Part shown: piece by piece, positions 26,235 to 34,298 of the stretch
Layout: every line of letters starts with the position of its first letter
Position numbering within the stretch: position 1 is the first letter of the stretch
DNA from: CAZHZT01 sp964537285
GTDB taxonomy: Bacteria; Bacteroidota; Bacteroidia; Chitinophagales; Saprospiraceae
Assembly (NCBI GenBank): GCA_964537285.1
Contig: CAZHZT010000004.1
Span: forward strand, 1-64,000
DNA length: 64,000 nucleotides
Direction of reading: 5' to 3'
The notes under the pieces: model-generated
Told to the model about the DNA's origin: nothing
Database searches by the model: none
What the model saw: only the letters and a program-made list of their open reading frames with translations
Program-made: the position numbers and the translations under genes

Positions 26235-26429
26235 ATTTTCCTTCTTCTTACTAATTGGTATATTAAAAATATAAAAATAAACCAACCTAAAAAGAGGTAT
26301 CTGAATAATGGAGGAAATCCTTGATGCTTTGCCTCGTCCCAAAAGGAGGGTATTTCAATCAAGGGCGAATTAAATATGAGAAAACCCAGAAAAAAAAAAG
26401 GCTATGTATTTAGCAGTTTGCTTCGGCAT
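26231..26429 (-). pseudogene. Frameshifted small membrane protein gene, translationally coupled to the sensor kinase
   Basis: Starting at ATG 26429 (MPKQTAKYIAFFF) the frame reaches a run of ten T (A10 at 26391-26400 on the plus strand) and then stops after 19 codons. Dropping one T restores a 65-residue protein continuing LGFLIFNSPLIEIPSFWDEA and ending in a hydrophobic helix plus LVRRRKI. That frame ends in TGA overlapping the kinase ATG (ATGA), while its start overlaps the previous stop as TAATG. Both overlaps argue for a real gene. The frameshift may be a homopolymer sequencing error, slippage-based switching, or true decay. Function is unknown. Confidence 0.6.
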
Positions 26430-26635
26430 TAAGCTTCTTTATCTTTGGCCAGTAAACTTGGATTCAGAACCTTGCTCTGTATCAAGGCCCACAAAAATAC
26501 TAAACTAAATACTCCTAGCGCAATTGATACCCCATAATGTCCATTTAATTGAGGTTCAATCAAAAATCTTATGAATAAAGTGCCGATAATATAAATTGCG
26601 GCAACGAAGTCTGATACTTTATGTCCTAGCCTCAT
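26429..26635 (-). CDS. Small two-helix membrane protein of the symporter-kinase operon
   Basis: A 68-residue protein starting MRLGHKVSDFVAAIYIIGTL with two hydrophobic segments (about residues 9-26 and 36-54) and a charged tail KVLNPSLLAKDKEA. An open frame extends upstream to 26821, but that region crosses the hairpin at 26692-26750 and the end of the symporter gene, so the ATG at 26635 is used. Its TAA stop overlaps the next start (TAATG). No named family was recognised. Coupling suggests an accessory subunit of the sensor or symporter. Confidence 0.65.
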   Translation of the reverse strand: MRLGHKVSDFVAAIYIIGTLFIRFLIEPQLNGHYGVSIALGVFSLVFLWALIQSKVLNPSLLAKDKEA

Positions 26636-26691
26636 TTTGAAATTATTTAAATAAAAATTTGTCAAACAACTAAATTTGTAAGAAGAATCGA

Positions 26692-26750
26692 TGGAGAGAA
26701 GCCTGTTCCCAAACCTTTCGCAGAAAGGTTTGGGAACAGGCTTCTCTCCA
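26692..26750. terminator. Long perfect hairpin after the symporter gene
   Basis: 27-bp arms starting TGGAGAGAAGCCTGTTCCC around a CGCAG loop. It lies 18 bp after the symporter stop and 56 bp before the next start. No T-tract follows on the minus strand, so it may attenuate or stabilise the upstream mRNA rather than fully terminate it. Confidence 0.75.
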
Positions 26751-26768
26751 AAAAAAACTTCTTCATTT

Positions 26769-27917
26769 TTAATGATCATGTGCTTCACCTGCACCCTTAG
26801 GAATACGAATATCTTCAACAATATCCTGTACTTCCTGAGGCGGAGCCGGCGTTAATCTCGAAACGGTAAAAGAAACCAAGAGGTTAACCACCATGGCTAC
26901 CGTACCAAAACCTTCCGGAGAAATACCGAACCACCAATCGTCCTTAGTGCCACCACCAAGAAGACCGAGTTTGTACTTCAACATGTAGAAAAGCATAAGG
27001 GTAATACCGATAACCATGCCCCAAATAGCCCCTTCTCGATTCATGCGTTTGTCAAATATCCCTAAAATAATAGCAGGGAAGAAGGAAGCAGCGGCCAGAC
27101 CAAAGGCCAGAGCTACCGTAGCTGCTACGAAACCGGGAGGATTGATACCGAAATAACCTGCTACAAGTACGGCAAAAACGGCACCACCACGTGCCCAAAG
27201 CAATTCTTCTTTTTCGGACATGTTCGGCTTGATCTGCATTTTCATCAAATCGCGAGAGATTGCTGTAGAAATTACCAACATCAAACCTGCAGCGGTAGAT
27301 AAAGCAGCGGCCAAGCCTCCTGCGGCAACCAAAGCAATAACCCATTTAGGAAGATTTGCAATTTCAGGATTAGCCAATACCATGATATCTCTGTCTACAT
27401 AAAGCTCGTTTTGTGAGTCTGGGTTTGGATTTGTAACAACACGCTCACCGGAACGACCTCTTTCATCCCCGAAAGTTGGTTTTTTATCGGCTAATGCAGC
27501 ACCAGCTACATAATCAATCTTTCCGTCACTATTTTTATCTGCCCAGGCCAATAGGCCAGTGTCTTCCCATTTCTTGAACCATGCAGGTAGTTCGGCGTAA
27601 TCTGTTTTGTTGACCGTCTGGATCATATTCGTTCTTGCGAATACAGCAATTGCTGGTGCCGTTGTATACAGAATAGCGATAAAAACTAAAGCATAACCCG
27701 CTGATTTACGCGCATCCCTTACTTTAGGTACGGTAAAGAAACGTACAATTACGTGGGGCAAACCTGCTGTACCTACCATCAATGCAAAGGTAATGGCGAA
27801 TACATCAATCATTGATTTACTACCATTGGTATATTCTGTAAATCCTAATTCTGTATGCAGTTGATCCAGTTTGTCAAGCAAAATACATTCCGGAACCATC
27901 CTGAACAACGCCACCAA
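26769..27917 (-). CDS. Sodium:solute (acetate-type) symporter, C-terminal fragment after a frameshift
   Basis: This 382-codon frame carries the C-terminal two thirds of an ActP/VC_2705-type sodium:solute symporter. True homology begins at LLDKLDQLHTELGFTEY and includes GTAGLPHVIVRFFTVPKVRDAR (read from key residues GLPHVIVRF), a long loop with DKNSDGKIDY, and further helices. The apparent start residues before LLDK are out-of-frame artefacts. Removing one T from TATTTTG at 27882-27888 joins it to the upstream frame to give about 590 residues, the normal family length. Its partner subunit DUF4212 lies upstream. In the sequence as given, the transporter would not be made intact. Confidence 0.85.
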   Translation of the reverse strand: MVALFRMVPECILLDKLDQLHTELGFTEYTNGSKSMIDVFAITFALMVGTAGLPHVIVRFFTVPKVRDARKSAGYALVFIAILYTTAPAIAVFARTNMIQTVNKTDYAELPAWFKKWEDTGLLAWADKNSDGKIDYVAGAALADKKPTFGDERGRSGERVVTNPNPDSQNELYVDRDIMVLANPEIANLPKWVIALVAAGGLAAALSTAAGLMLVISTAISRDLMKMQIKPNMSEKEELLWARGGAVFAVLVAGYFGINPPGFVAATVALAFGLAAASFFPAIILGIFDKRMNREGAIWGMVIGITLMLFYMLKYKLGLLGGGTKDDWWFGISPEGFGTVAMVVNLLVSFTVSRLTPAPPQEVQDIVEDIRIPKGAGEAHDH

Positions 27918-28545
27918 ATCCTAATTGTGGAATGACATTTCCCGTCATGGTCATAGAAATAAAGAAGGCTGGTACCATATAAGCAAAGATCAATACGCAG
28001 TACTGTGCTACCTGTGTATAAGTAATCCCTTTCATACCACCCAGTACAGCATAAATGAATACGATCACCATACCGATTACTACTCCCAGGTTAATGTCAA
28101 CCTCCAGGAAGCGGGAGAATACCACTCCTACACCGCGCATCTGACCGGCAACATAAGTAAAGGATACGATAATCGCACAAACTACTGCTACTGTTCTCGC
28201 TACATTGGAATAATAGCGATCCCCGATAAAATCGGGAACGGTAAACTTACCGAATTTTCGCAGATATGGGGCCAGAAGCAAGGCCAGTAGTACATAACCT
28301 CCTGTCCAACCCATAAGGAATACGCCGCCATCATAGCCCATAAAGGCAATAAGGCCGGCCATCGAAATAAAAGAAGCTGCTGACATCCAGTCGGCGGCCG
28401 TAGCCATACCGTTCGCTAGAGGAGGTACCCCTCCACCTGCTACATAAAACTCTTTGGTTGAACCGGCTCTCGCCCAGATCGCGATCGCGATATAAAGAGC
28501 GAAGGTGATCCCTACGATCAGGGTCGTCCATGCTAATACATTCAT
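27874..28545 (-). CDS. Sodium:solute (acetate-type) symporter, N-terminal fragment before a frameshift
   Basis: A 223-residue frame with the first six or so helices of an SSS-family symporter: GGGVPPLANGMATAADWMSA (diagnostic for the VC_2705/ActP type), GWTGGYVLLALLLAPYLRKF, and YVAGQMRGVGVVF. It stays in family register to GSGMY and then terminates after two extra residues, exactly where the second fragment becomes homologous. The gene is 80 bp after the DUF4212 gene. The product would import acetate or a similar short-chain acid with sodium. Confidence 0.85.
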   Translation of the reverse strand: MNVLAWTTLIVGITFALYIAIAIWARAGSTKEFYVAGGGVPPLANGMATAADWMSAASFISMAGLIAFMGYDGGVFLMGWTGGYVLLALLLAPYLRKFGKFTVPDFIGDRYYSNVARTVAVVCAIIVSFTYVAGQMRGVGVVFSRFLEVDINLGVVIGMVIVFIYAVLGGMKGITYTQVAQYCVLIFAYMVPAFFISMTMTGNVIPQLGFGGVVQDGSGMYFA

Positions 28546-28625
28546 AATAATATATGTTTAATATTTTTTAATGTTGTTTTATAACTTTTCTATTCCCGTT
28601 AACCGTTGACTGTTTCCCGCGATTT

Positions 28626-28859
28626 TTAATCTTCGTATACATCAAATTCTTTATCGAGCTTATTCATAAGCCAGACGTATACGAAGATGAGTATTACAAA
28701 TACATAAATGGATCCTTGATGGGCAAACCAGAAGCCTAGCTTAAAGCCCCCCATACGGATGTTATTTAGCGGCTCTACTAAGAAGATGCCGAATACATAG
28801 GAAACCACGAACCATATGGCTAAGAGGATGAGCACATAGGTGATATTCCATTTCCACAA
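28626..28859 (-). CDS. DUF4212 sodium/substrate symporter small subunit
   Basis: A 77-residue protein with two transmembrane helices (about residues 8-30 and 50-68) and the family pattern WKWNITYVLILLAIWFVVSY, then GFKLGFWFAHQGSIYVFV and a YVWLMNKLD end. DUF4212 proteins are encoded next to VC_2705-type symporters and are thought to form a two-component transporter. The start is a TTG at 28859, because an in-frame TGA lies just upstream and no ATG is available. The start is embedded in a boxA-like motif (TTCTTTGACATAAATTGTGG on the minus strand). Confidence 0.88.
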   Translation of the reverse strand: MWKWNITYVLILLAIWFVVSYVFGIFLVEPLNNIRMGGFKLGFWFAHQGSIYVFVILIFVYVWLMNKLDKEFDVYED

Positions 28860-28897
28860 TTTATGTCAAAGAACGAACATTTTAAACGCACAAAACT

Positions 28898-30223
28898 TTA
28901 TAAGGAAATATGCCCTTGAAGGCGGATTTGAGATACTGTTTGGACGTCGCCATTCGCATCAAAACCACCTTCACGTGGATCGGAGACGTAGTGGTATTCC
29001 AAGGTGATTTTAGCATGGTGGCCATTTATTAGGTAATTGACTCCGATATCCAGGGCACTTGGAGCATCATCAAAACCATCATAACTGGATGTCTGGTAGG
29101 ATACATAAGGCATTATGCTGAGTGGTTTTACATAATATCCGGCATGCCCGTAAATTACATTACCCGTTCCTGCCCATCTGCTGGTGTAATTATCGCTAAG
29201 GCCAGCATTTAAACCTGCAAGTTCTAAGTCGGAAGAGCCGTATTGAAAATTCATGAATGAAGCATAAGCGGTAAGTGCTCCCTTAGGGGTGGGCAAGTTG
29301 AGAAAAGCATCTACTGCAAAGTGGAAAACATCCTCGTGGGCGAGATCTCTGCTGTTATACATTCCGTTAGGATGTGCAAAAAATCCGGCACCAAGTGCAA
29401 GAACTTTCTTTTTATCGAAATAAGTACCTACAATATATGGAAGCTTTGTCGACTCTGTATCCCAAAGATTGTAACGGAAGTAACCTTCTATAATTGTTCT
29501 TCCGAGTGGATCTCCATTGTTGTCTGGTGTGGATGCCCCGGTATACGTTAAAATCTGCAAAGTATCTGCCGGAGTAGAATAACTTCTCCCGCCTCCAAGG
29601 GGGTTATTCAAACCGGGAGAGTTAACGGCTAAACGGTAATCAAATTTTCCAATTGCTCCCTTAGCATAAACGCCTAAGTGACGTGCAAATTGATCCGTAA
29701 TACCTAATGAATGCCAGTGAACAAATGGCCTTGACTGATCTAAAGTCATGAAGTTAAGCGTACTTTGACTGGCAAGCCTTGTTAATCCCTTCCAATAATG
29801 CAAACCTGCACCAATATATAATTCATCGAAGACCTTGTACTCGGTCCATGCATCGTGAAGAAAAAGTTGAGCAGCATCATCGCCGGTTCGGTTACCCAGA
29901 GCTGTTAAGTTGCTAGTACTTAGGCCATTCAAACCGAAATGGGTAAGGATTAAAAACTTTGGAGAAACCTGCGCATAAGCCAAAAATCTGGAACGTCTGA
30001 TGGAAGGCGTAACGGTTAGCTTCGAGTCTTCAATGTCCAGATTGTTAGTAGTTGCCCACATTTGATGCCAGACAATGAAGCGTATGTACTTGTTGCCACT
30101 GTCATCAAGTTTTACAGAAAGCGGTTTATAGCTGTGATCTTCGTCCTGGGCTGTTGCTGTTTGGTAGCCCAGGCTTAGTAGCATTACCGCTAAAAATAAG
30201 AGGATGGTAATTCTTTTTGCCAT
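28898..30223 (-). CDS. Outer-membrane porin-like protein
   Basis: About 441 residues with a signal peptide (MAKRITILLFLAVMLLSLGY, cleavage near TATAQ). The mature part is rich in alternating aromatic and polar residues typical of a beta barrel and ends in a strand with terminal aromatic/hydrophobic pattern (IRLQGHISL). It resembles phosphate-selective porin O/P-type proteins of Bacteroidota. Start choice among TTG 30232, ATG 30229 and ATG 30223 is uncertain; 30223 gives the best signal peptide. It is first in the minus-strand run porin-DUF4212-symporter, with the operator 54 bp upstream, so it probably admits the symporter's substrate. Confidence 0.75.
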   Translation of the reverse strand: MAKRITILLFLAVMLLSLGYQTATAQDEDHSYKPLSVKLDDSGNKYIRFIVWHQMWATTNNLDIEDSKLTVTPSIRRSRFLAYAQVSPKFLILTHFGLNGLSTSNLTALGNRTGDDAAQLFLHDAWTEYKVFDELYIGAGLHYWKGLTRLASQSTLNFMTLDQSRPFVHWHSLGITDQFARHLGVYAKGAIGKFDYRLAVNSPGLNNPLGGGRSYSTPADTLQILTYTGASTPDNNGDPLGRTIIEGYFRYNLWDTESTKLPYIVGTYFDKKKVLALGAGFFAHPNGMYNSRDLAHEDVFHFAVDAFLNLPTPKGALTAYASFMNFQYGSSDLELAGLNAGLSDNYTSRWAGTGNVIYGHAGYYVKPLSIMPYVSYQTSSYDGFDDAPSALDIGVNYLINGHHAKITLEYHYVSDPREGGFDANGDVQTVSQIRLQGHISL

Positions 30224-30276
30224 AATCATCAATTTTAAAATTATTACTTACTTTCTGACTAATTATGACATAAAAG

Positions 30277-30294
30277 TATATAGATATCTATATA
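30277..30294. promoter_or_regulatory. Perfect ATATAGA-N2-TCTATAT operator upstream of the porin operon
   Basis: TATATAGATATCTATATA is an 18-bp perfect palindrome, 54 bp upstream of the porin start. The 16-bp core is the same as the acs operator apart from the two central bases. A looser related palindrome lies at 30421-30440. An ArsR-family repressor is encoded 495 bp away at 30789-31085 and is the candidate ligand. Confidence 0.6.
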
Positions 30295-30533
30295 TTTCAA
30301 AATTATTTTTGGCTTAAATTTATAATAGTTTTAAATTAAAAAATATTCGAAACAAATTCATTTTTGTAAATAATTGATTATCAGGTGTTAAAATTTGAAG
30401 GCCTTGACTCTTATTGGAGTGTATATATTTAGATATATAACCTTTTAGATGTGATGAGGCAAAATAAAAGCGGGTCTATTAATTAATTGACTCACTTTTA
30501 TTACTGTTTTTATATGTACATAGTTATATATTT

Positions 30534-30670
30534 CAGTAATTCTCGCTATTCCTTTTAGAGGGAGGCCGAAAGGGCTATTTTGCTTCGCAAAATAGCCCTT
30601 TCGGCCTCCCTCTAAAGAAAATATCGCTGCGAAGTGGCGTAAATTTGGATTTCCAAAACGAAAATTGCTG
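30534..30670 (+). repeat. Copy of the TIR hairpin element
   Basis: The termini CAGTAATTCTCGCTATTCC and CAAAACGAAAATTGCTG are inverted repeats. The central perfect hairpin (AGAGGGAGGCCGAAAGGGC arms) has loop TTC, the reverse complement of the GAA loop seen at 10.4 kb. The CGCGCC module is missing and the second small hairpin is degraded (CGCTGCGAAGTGGCG). Together with AT-rich operator-like sequence it fills the 565-bp gap between the porin and ArsR genes. Confidence 0.8.
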
Positions 30671-30788
30671 TATATATCTAATGCAAGTTACGATTTACTA
30701 AAATGAGGCTAAATCGTCGGTAATTTATTTCAATGCGAGGCATCAAGGGGAGACTTGTTGATTATTGTCCGTTAGCCGTTTCTCAAAA

Positions 30789-31085
30789 TCAAGATAAAGA
30801 AACCCTTGTAAGCACTTCAACAATCGTAAAAAACTCGTCATGAGCCAAGGAATAGAAAGAACTTTTACCTTCTCTTTCTACATCGAGAATGTTCTTATTC
30901 TTCATTATACGCAAGTGGTGAGACGCTACAGCCTGTTCTATCTTTAGTTGCTTGTATATATCTGTTACAGACATTCTATTCTTCTTGTGTAGAAGGTCAA
31001 CTATAGCAATTCTGATCGGATGGGCGATAGCACGTAACGTTTCCGTCGAATCTTCCAGGAACTGTATGTCAAAATGTGTTTTCAT
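30789..31085 (-). CDS. ArsR-family winged-helix transcriptional repressor
   Basis: A 98-residue winged-helix protein. The helix-turn-helix is SVTDIYKQLKIEQAVASHHL (about residues 39-58), followed by the wing KNILDVEREGKSSFYSL. There is no ELCVCDL-type cysteine motif or other evident metal site, so it probably responds to a metabolite or redox state rather than metal. It lies between the acetate porin/symporter run and the DUF294 gene and is the only DNA-binding regulator in the island. It is therefore the candidate reader of the ATATAGA palindromes, which is inference only. Confidence 0.88.
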   Translation of the reverse strand: MKTHFDIQFLEDSTETLRAIAHPIRIAIVDLLHKKNRMSVTDIYKQLKIEQAVASHHLRIMKNKNILDVEREGKSSFYSLAHDEFFTIVEVLTRVSLS

Positions 31086-31113
31086 CTAAATATGTAGATA
31101 AGCGAATATTTAA

Positions 31114-31121
31114 CAAAAATA
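31114..31121 (-). promoter_or_regulatory. Bacteroidota -7 promoter element of the arsR-like gene
   Basis: The minus strand reads TATTTTTG, fitting TAnnTTTG, 29 bp before the ATG at 31085. Between them ATCTA-N6-TAGAT (31082-31100 region) could be a weak autoregulatory site. Confidence 0.45.
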
Positions 31122-31219
31122 AGTTAATTTGGTTCTCATTCGAAGTTGTCAAATTTCTTTATATTTAAGGACTGGATTAACTTGTTTTTATTAAGAAATT
31201 GATATACAGCAGATTAACT

Positions 31220-33154
31220 ATGGCAAATACAATATCGACCCGGATTGCAGATTTTTTGAAAAACTTTCCTCCCTTTTCTTTCATGGATTGGGAAAACCTG
31301 GAGCAGGTCAGTCATCAGGCCAATGTGAAATATTTTCCCAAAGGAGAATTTGTTTTTGAGAAAGAAGAAGCGGCGGGAAAATTCTTTTACATCGTAAAAG
31401 ACGGTGCGGTTGAATTACTCGATAAAAAAAACGATGAAGAAGTGCTGGTAGAAGTTTGCGATGAAGGAGATTTGTTCGGCCTGCGCGCTTTGATCGCCGG
31501 AGATCAATACAGGCTCTCTGCCCGGGCTCATGAGGATACCCTGCTTTATCTTATTCCGACAAAGGTTTTTCAGCCTATTTTAGAATCCAACTCAAAGATT
31601 GCTTATTATTTGGCTTCTACCTTTGCTTCTGATCGAGCGGCTAACTTTAAAAAGAAAGGAGAGGATCGCTTATTTCTTAGTTCAAATCAACAGCCAAGGG
31701 ATGCCTATCGTTTGGTGGAAGTTCAGTCCTTTGAATCTTTTAAAATCCCTGTTGTTTGTTTACCAAATATTTCTATTCAAGAAGGTGCATTGATTATGAC
31801 CGAAAACGAGGTGGGGTCAATCATTGTCGTAAACGAAAATAGGCAGCCCGTAGGAATAGTGACAGATACCGATCTTCGGAAAAAAGTAGCCACCGGAGCA
31901 TTCGGTTTATCCGATCCCATCTCTGCGATTATGACTTCTCCGGTTATTACTATTTCTGCCGGGCTTTCGGTAGCTGAGGTGCAAATCACCATGATTCGTC
32001 ATAAAGTACACCATTTATGTGTTACTGTAGACGGAACGGATCAAAGCCCGGTGAGAGGAGTGATTTCTGAACATGATCTACTGGTTATTCAAGGGAACAG
32101 TCCTGCTATTTTAGTACGAGAGATCAACAAGTGCAAGGATGTTCAAAGGATTAGGCTCTTGCGTGAAAAAGCGGAACATCTCCTGGCTGACTATCTGGAA
32201 CAGGAAGTGGCCATTTCATTCATTGCGGATGTAATGACAGAGGTGAATGATGCCATTATTATAAAGACTATCCAAATGAGCGAAGCCGAATTAAGGGAAG
32301 AAGGAAAAGAATTGCCTGATATTCAATATTGCTGGCTGGCTTTAGGAAGTGAAGGTCGGGAAGAGCAACTGCTTCGCACAGATCAAGATAATGCCCTGGT
32401 TTTTGAGAATGTCCCTGAGGCTCATTATGAAAGGGTTAAATCTCAATTTCTGGTGCTGGCAGAAAAGGTGACGGATAAGCTAAACGAAGCAGGCTTTGTT
32501 TACTGCCCGGCAGATATGATGGCTCGCAACCCTAAGTGGTGTTTATCTCAGGAAGAATGGGAAAAGCAGTTCGGCAAATGGATTTACCAACCGGGCGAAA
32601 AAGAAGTCATGCATTCAACCATCTTTTTTGATTACCGGCCCGTTTATGGAGATTTTTCACTACCAGAAGCCCTCACCGAAAAAATCTATCAGGACATTGA
32701 CCAGCAAAGCATCTTTCTATCTTTCTTAGCTAAAAATGCGCTTCAGAACCCTCCGCCTCTGAGTTTTTTCCGCGGGTTCATTGTAGAACGCAATGGCGAA
32801 CACAAAAATGAATTCGACATCAAAGCCCGCGCTATGATGCCGTTGGTAGATGCTGCCCGGGTATTAACTCTTCACGCTAAAGTAGGAGGGATTAACAATA
32901 CTTTTAAGCGCTATGAAAAATTGGCAGAATTGGAACCCCAGAACCGGGAATTGTTTGAACAAGCGGCTGATGCTTATGAAATTCTTATGCGCTTTCGCGC
33001 AATGCAAGGTTTGAGAAATAATGACACCGGTCGTTTTTTCAAGCCTGAAGAGTTGAACAAAATGCAGCGGCTGCTTTTGCGCAATAGCTTTCAGCCAATT
33101 GCGGAATTACAGCGTTTGTTAAAAACGCGCTTCCGGTTGGGGTATATGATGTAG
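31220..33154 (+). CDS. cNMP-binding / CBS / DUF294 nucleotidyltransferase-like signalling protein
   Basis: About 644 residues. Domain order is a cyclic-nucleotide-binding-like domain (about residues 15-130, FPKGEFVFEKEEAAGKFFYI), a CBS pair (about residues 175-300, VGIVTDTDLRKK and GVISEHDLLV), a DUF294 nucleotidyltransferase-like domain with LGSEGREEQLLRTDQDNALV (about residues 375-395) and a DUF294 C-terminal helical domain. The family is regularly found beside acetate-type SSS symporters and a DnaQ-like exonuclease, as here. It resembles GlnD-like sensors, but its reaction is unproven. The frame opens with TTG at 31199; ATG 31220 (MANTIST) is preferred. Confidence 0.9.
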   Translation: MANTISTRIADFLKNFPPFSFMDWENLEQVSHQANVKYFPKGEFVFEKEEAAGKFFYIVKDGAVELLDKKNDEEVLVEVCDEGDLFGLRALIAGDQYRLSARAHEDTLLYLIPTKVFQPILESNSKIAYYLASTFASDRAANFKKKGEDRLFLSSNQQPRDAYRLVEVQSFESFKIPVVCLPNISIQEGALIMTENEVGSIIVVNENRQPVGIVTDTDLRKKVATGAFGLSDPISAIMTSPVITISAGLSVAEVQITMIRHKVHHLCVTVDGTDQSPVRGVISEHDLLVIQGNSPAILVREINKCKDVQRIRLLREKAEHLLADYLEQEVAISFIADVMTEVNDAIIIKTIQMSEAELREEGKELPDIQYCWLALGSEGREEQLLRTDQDNALVFENVPEAHYERVKSQFLVLAEKVTDKLNEAGFVYCPADMMARNPKWCLSQEEWEKQFGKWIYQPGEKEVMHSTIFFDYRPVYGDFSLPEALTEKIYQDIDQQSIFLSFLAKNALQNPPPLSFFRGFIVERNGEHKNEFDIKARAMMPLVDAARVLTLHAKVGGINNTFKRYEKLAELEPQNRELFEQAADAYEILMRFRAMQGLRNNDTGRFFKPEELNKMQRLLLRNSFQPIAELQRLLKTRFRLGYMM

Positions 33155-33218
33155 AATAAACTTTAGTGCTTATTGAAGTGGTGAGAAAGTCTATTGCTCC
33201 TGGCAAGGAAGTTTTGTT

Positions 33219-33484
33219 TAAACATGAGTCATCCCGAATTTTTAGAAACTTCATGTTGTCACGATAGTTAATAATAGATACTGTAAATCAATGTTTTAGA
33301 ACCGGCCTTATTCAATTTAGCTTTTTTAAAGGCTAGCAGCCGTTAAAAAATGAATACTGTTTGAGCCGACGTAAGGAGGCGAGTTTATTCATTTTAGGCT
33401 GAAAGCCTTTAAAAAAGCGTTAAGAATTGAATACAGCCTTGATTTTTTGCTACTTTTTTATCAAGAAAAAAGTAGGTAAATGAT
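33219..33484 (-). repeat. Complete inverted copy of the 270-350 bp dispersed element
   Basis: It is the reverse complement of the 15768-16040 copy with about 80-90 percent identity by eye, and it shares the region CTCGCCTCCTTACGTCGGC with copy 1 at the window start. It begins at its distal end with AAACATGAGTCATCCCGAA and ends at the CTACTTTTTTCTTGATAAAA segment. It is non-coding. Confidence 0.75.
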
Positions 33485-33514
33485 TGATTAATAGCGTACT
33501 GTAAAGGTTTTTTA

Positions 33515-33558
33515 TTAAAGATGAGTCATCCCGAATTTTCGGGATGACTCATCTTTAA
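33515..33558. terminator. Perfect ATGAGTCATCCCGAA hairpin
   Basis: 21-bp arms (TTAAAGATGAGTCATCCCGAA and complement) around TT, with complete symmetry. It overlaps the first in-frame ATG of the exonuclease frame (33558), supporting the later start at 33597. Confidence 0.8.
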
Positions 33559-33596
33559 TGACTATTTGGGGATACTCCTCCAAAAAAGAGTTGCTT

Positions 33597-34256
33597 ATGT
33601 TTAAATGGAATAATTTATTTAATCGAAAATCTTCCCGGGATTTCCCATCGTTTTGGAAAGATTATCTCCGTCTTTTTCAGGCCACCCCTGAAAAAAATCA
33701 AGGACGTCTGGTTGCTTTTGACACGGAAACGACCGGGCTCCTCCCTAAAAAAGACGATATGCTTTCCATTGGTGCAGTAGCCTTTCGCGAGAATACAATA
33801 ATGATTTCGGATAGTTATGAGGTTTATATTCAAAATTATTCCGATAAAGGAGTGGAGAGTATACCCATTCATGGAATTGTCTCGAATCATATCCATGCCC
33901 TTACTATAAGTGATGCAATAGAGGGATTTGTTCAGTACATCGGTAATGGAATTCTTGTCGGACATAATGTTGGATTTGACGTGGCTATGATTAATGAGGG
34001 GCTGAAAAAAATGGGGATTAAAGGTAAGTTAAAGAACAAAACAATGGATACGGCGAAAATGGCTATCCGCCTCGATCATGGGAGCCATCCCAGCCAGGTG
34101 TACGCCAAAGACTATTCCTTGGATCGTTTATGTAAGCGTTTTAATATCGCTTTGCACGATCGGCATAATGCTGCCGGGGATGCTTATCTTACGGCTTTAA
34201 TTTTTCTAAGACTGCGGCCTTTGCTAGCTGAACGCGGGGTGAGTATGGTAATGTAA
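33597..34256 (+). CDS. DnaQ-like 3'-5' exonuclease (DEDDh)
   Basis: About 219 residues. Exo motif I is VAFDTETTGLLPKKDDMLSIGAV (key residues Asp and Glu of DTET), motif II is GHNVGFDVAMIN, and motif III is HDRHNAAGDAYLT with the catalytic His and Asp. It is the polymerase III epsilon-type fold used for DNA or RNA trimming. Such a gene accompanies DUF294 and SSS symporter genes in many bacteria, and the functional link is unknown. The ATG at 33597 (MFKWNNLF) is chosen because the earlier ATG lies in a hairpin. Confidence 0.9.
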   Translation: MFKWNNLFNRKSSRDFPSFWKDYLRLFQATPEKNQGRLVAFDTETTGLLPKKDDMLSIGAVAFRENTIMISDSYEVYIQNYSDKGVESIPIHGIVSNHIHALTISDAIEGFVQYIGNGILVGHNVGFDVAMINEGLKKMGIKGKLKNKTMDTAKMAIRLDHGSHPSQVYAKDYSLDRLCKRFNIALHDRHNAAGDAYLTALIFLRLRPLLAERGVSMVM

Positions 34257-34298
34257 ACAAACCACCCCGCTTGCGAGGATTTGCAATCCGAGCATATT

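Noticed and set aside
26234..26342. 36-residue N-terminal extension of the symporter-kinase
   Set aside because: The extension overlaps the coupled small gene in another frame, and the ATGA overlap marks the true start.
26635..26821. Long N-terminal extension of the 68-residue membrane protein
   Set aside because: It would cross the symporter stop region and a 59-bp hairpin; the downstream ATG begins the hydrophobic domain.
28545..28859. Boxes suggesting an ATG start for the DUF4212 gene
   Set aside because: The nearby ATG is out of frame and an in-frame TGA lies just upstream, so the TTG start is retained.
30421..30535. Further AT-rich palindromes as ArsR operators (TATATATTTAGATATATA, TATATGTACATA)
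   Set aside because: They match the ATATAGA-N2-TCTATAT pattern poorly and the region is very AT-rich; not counted as sites.
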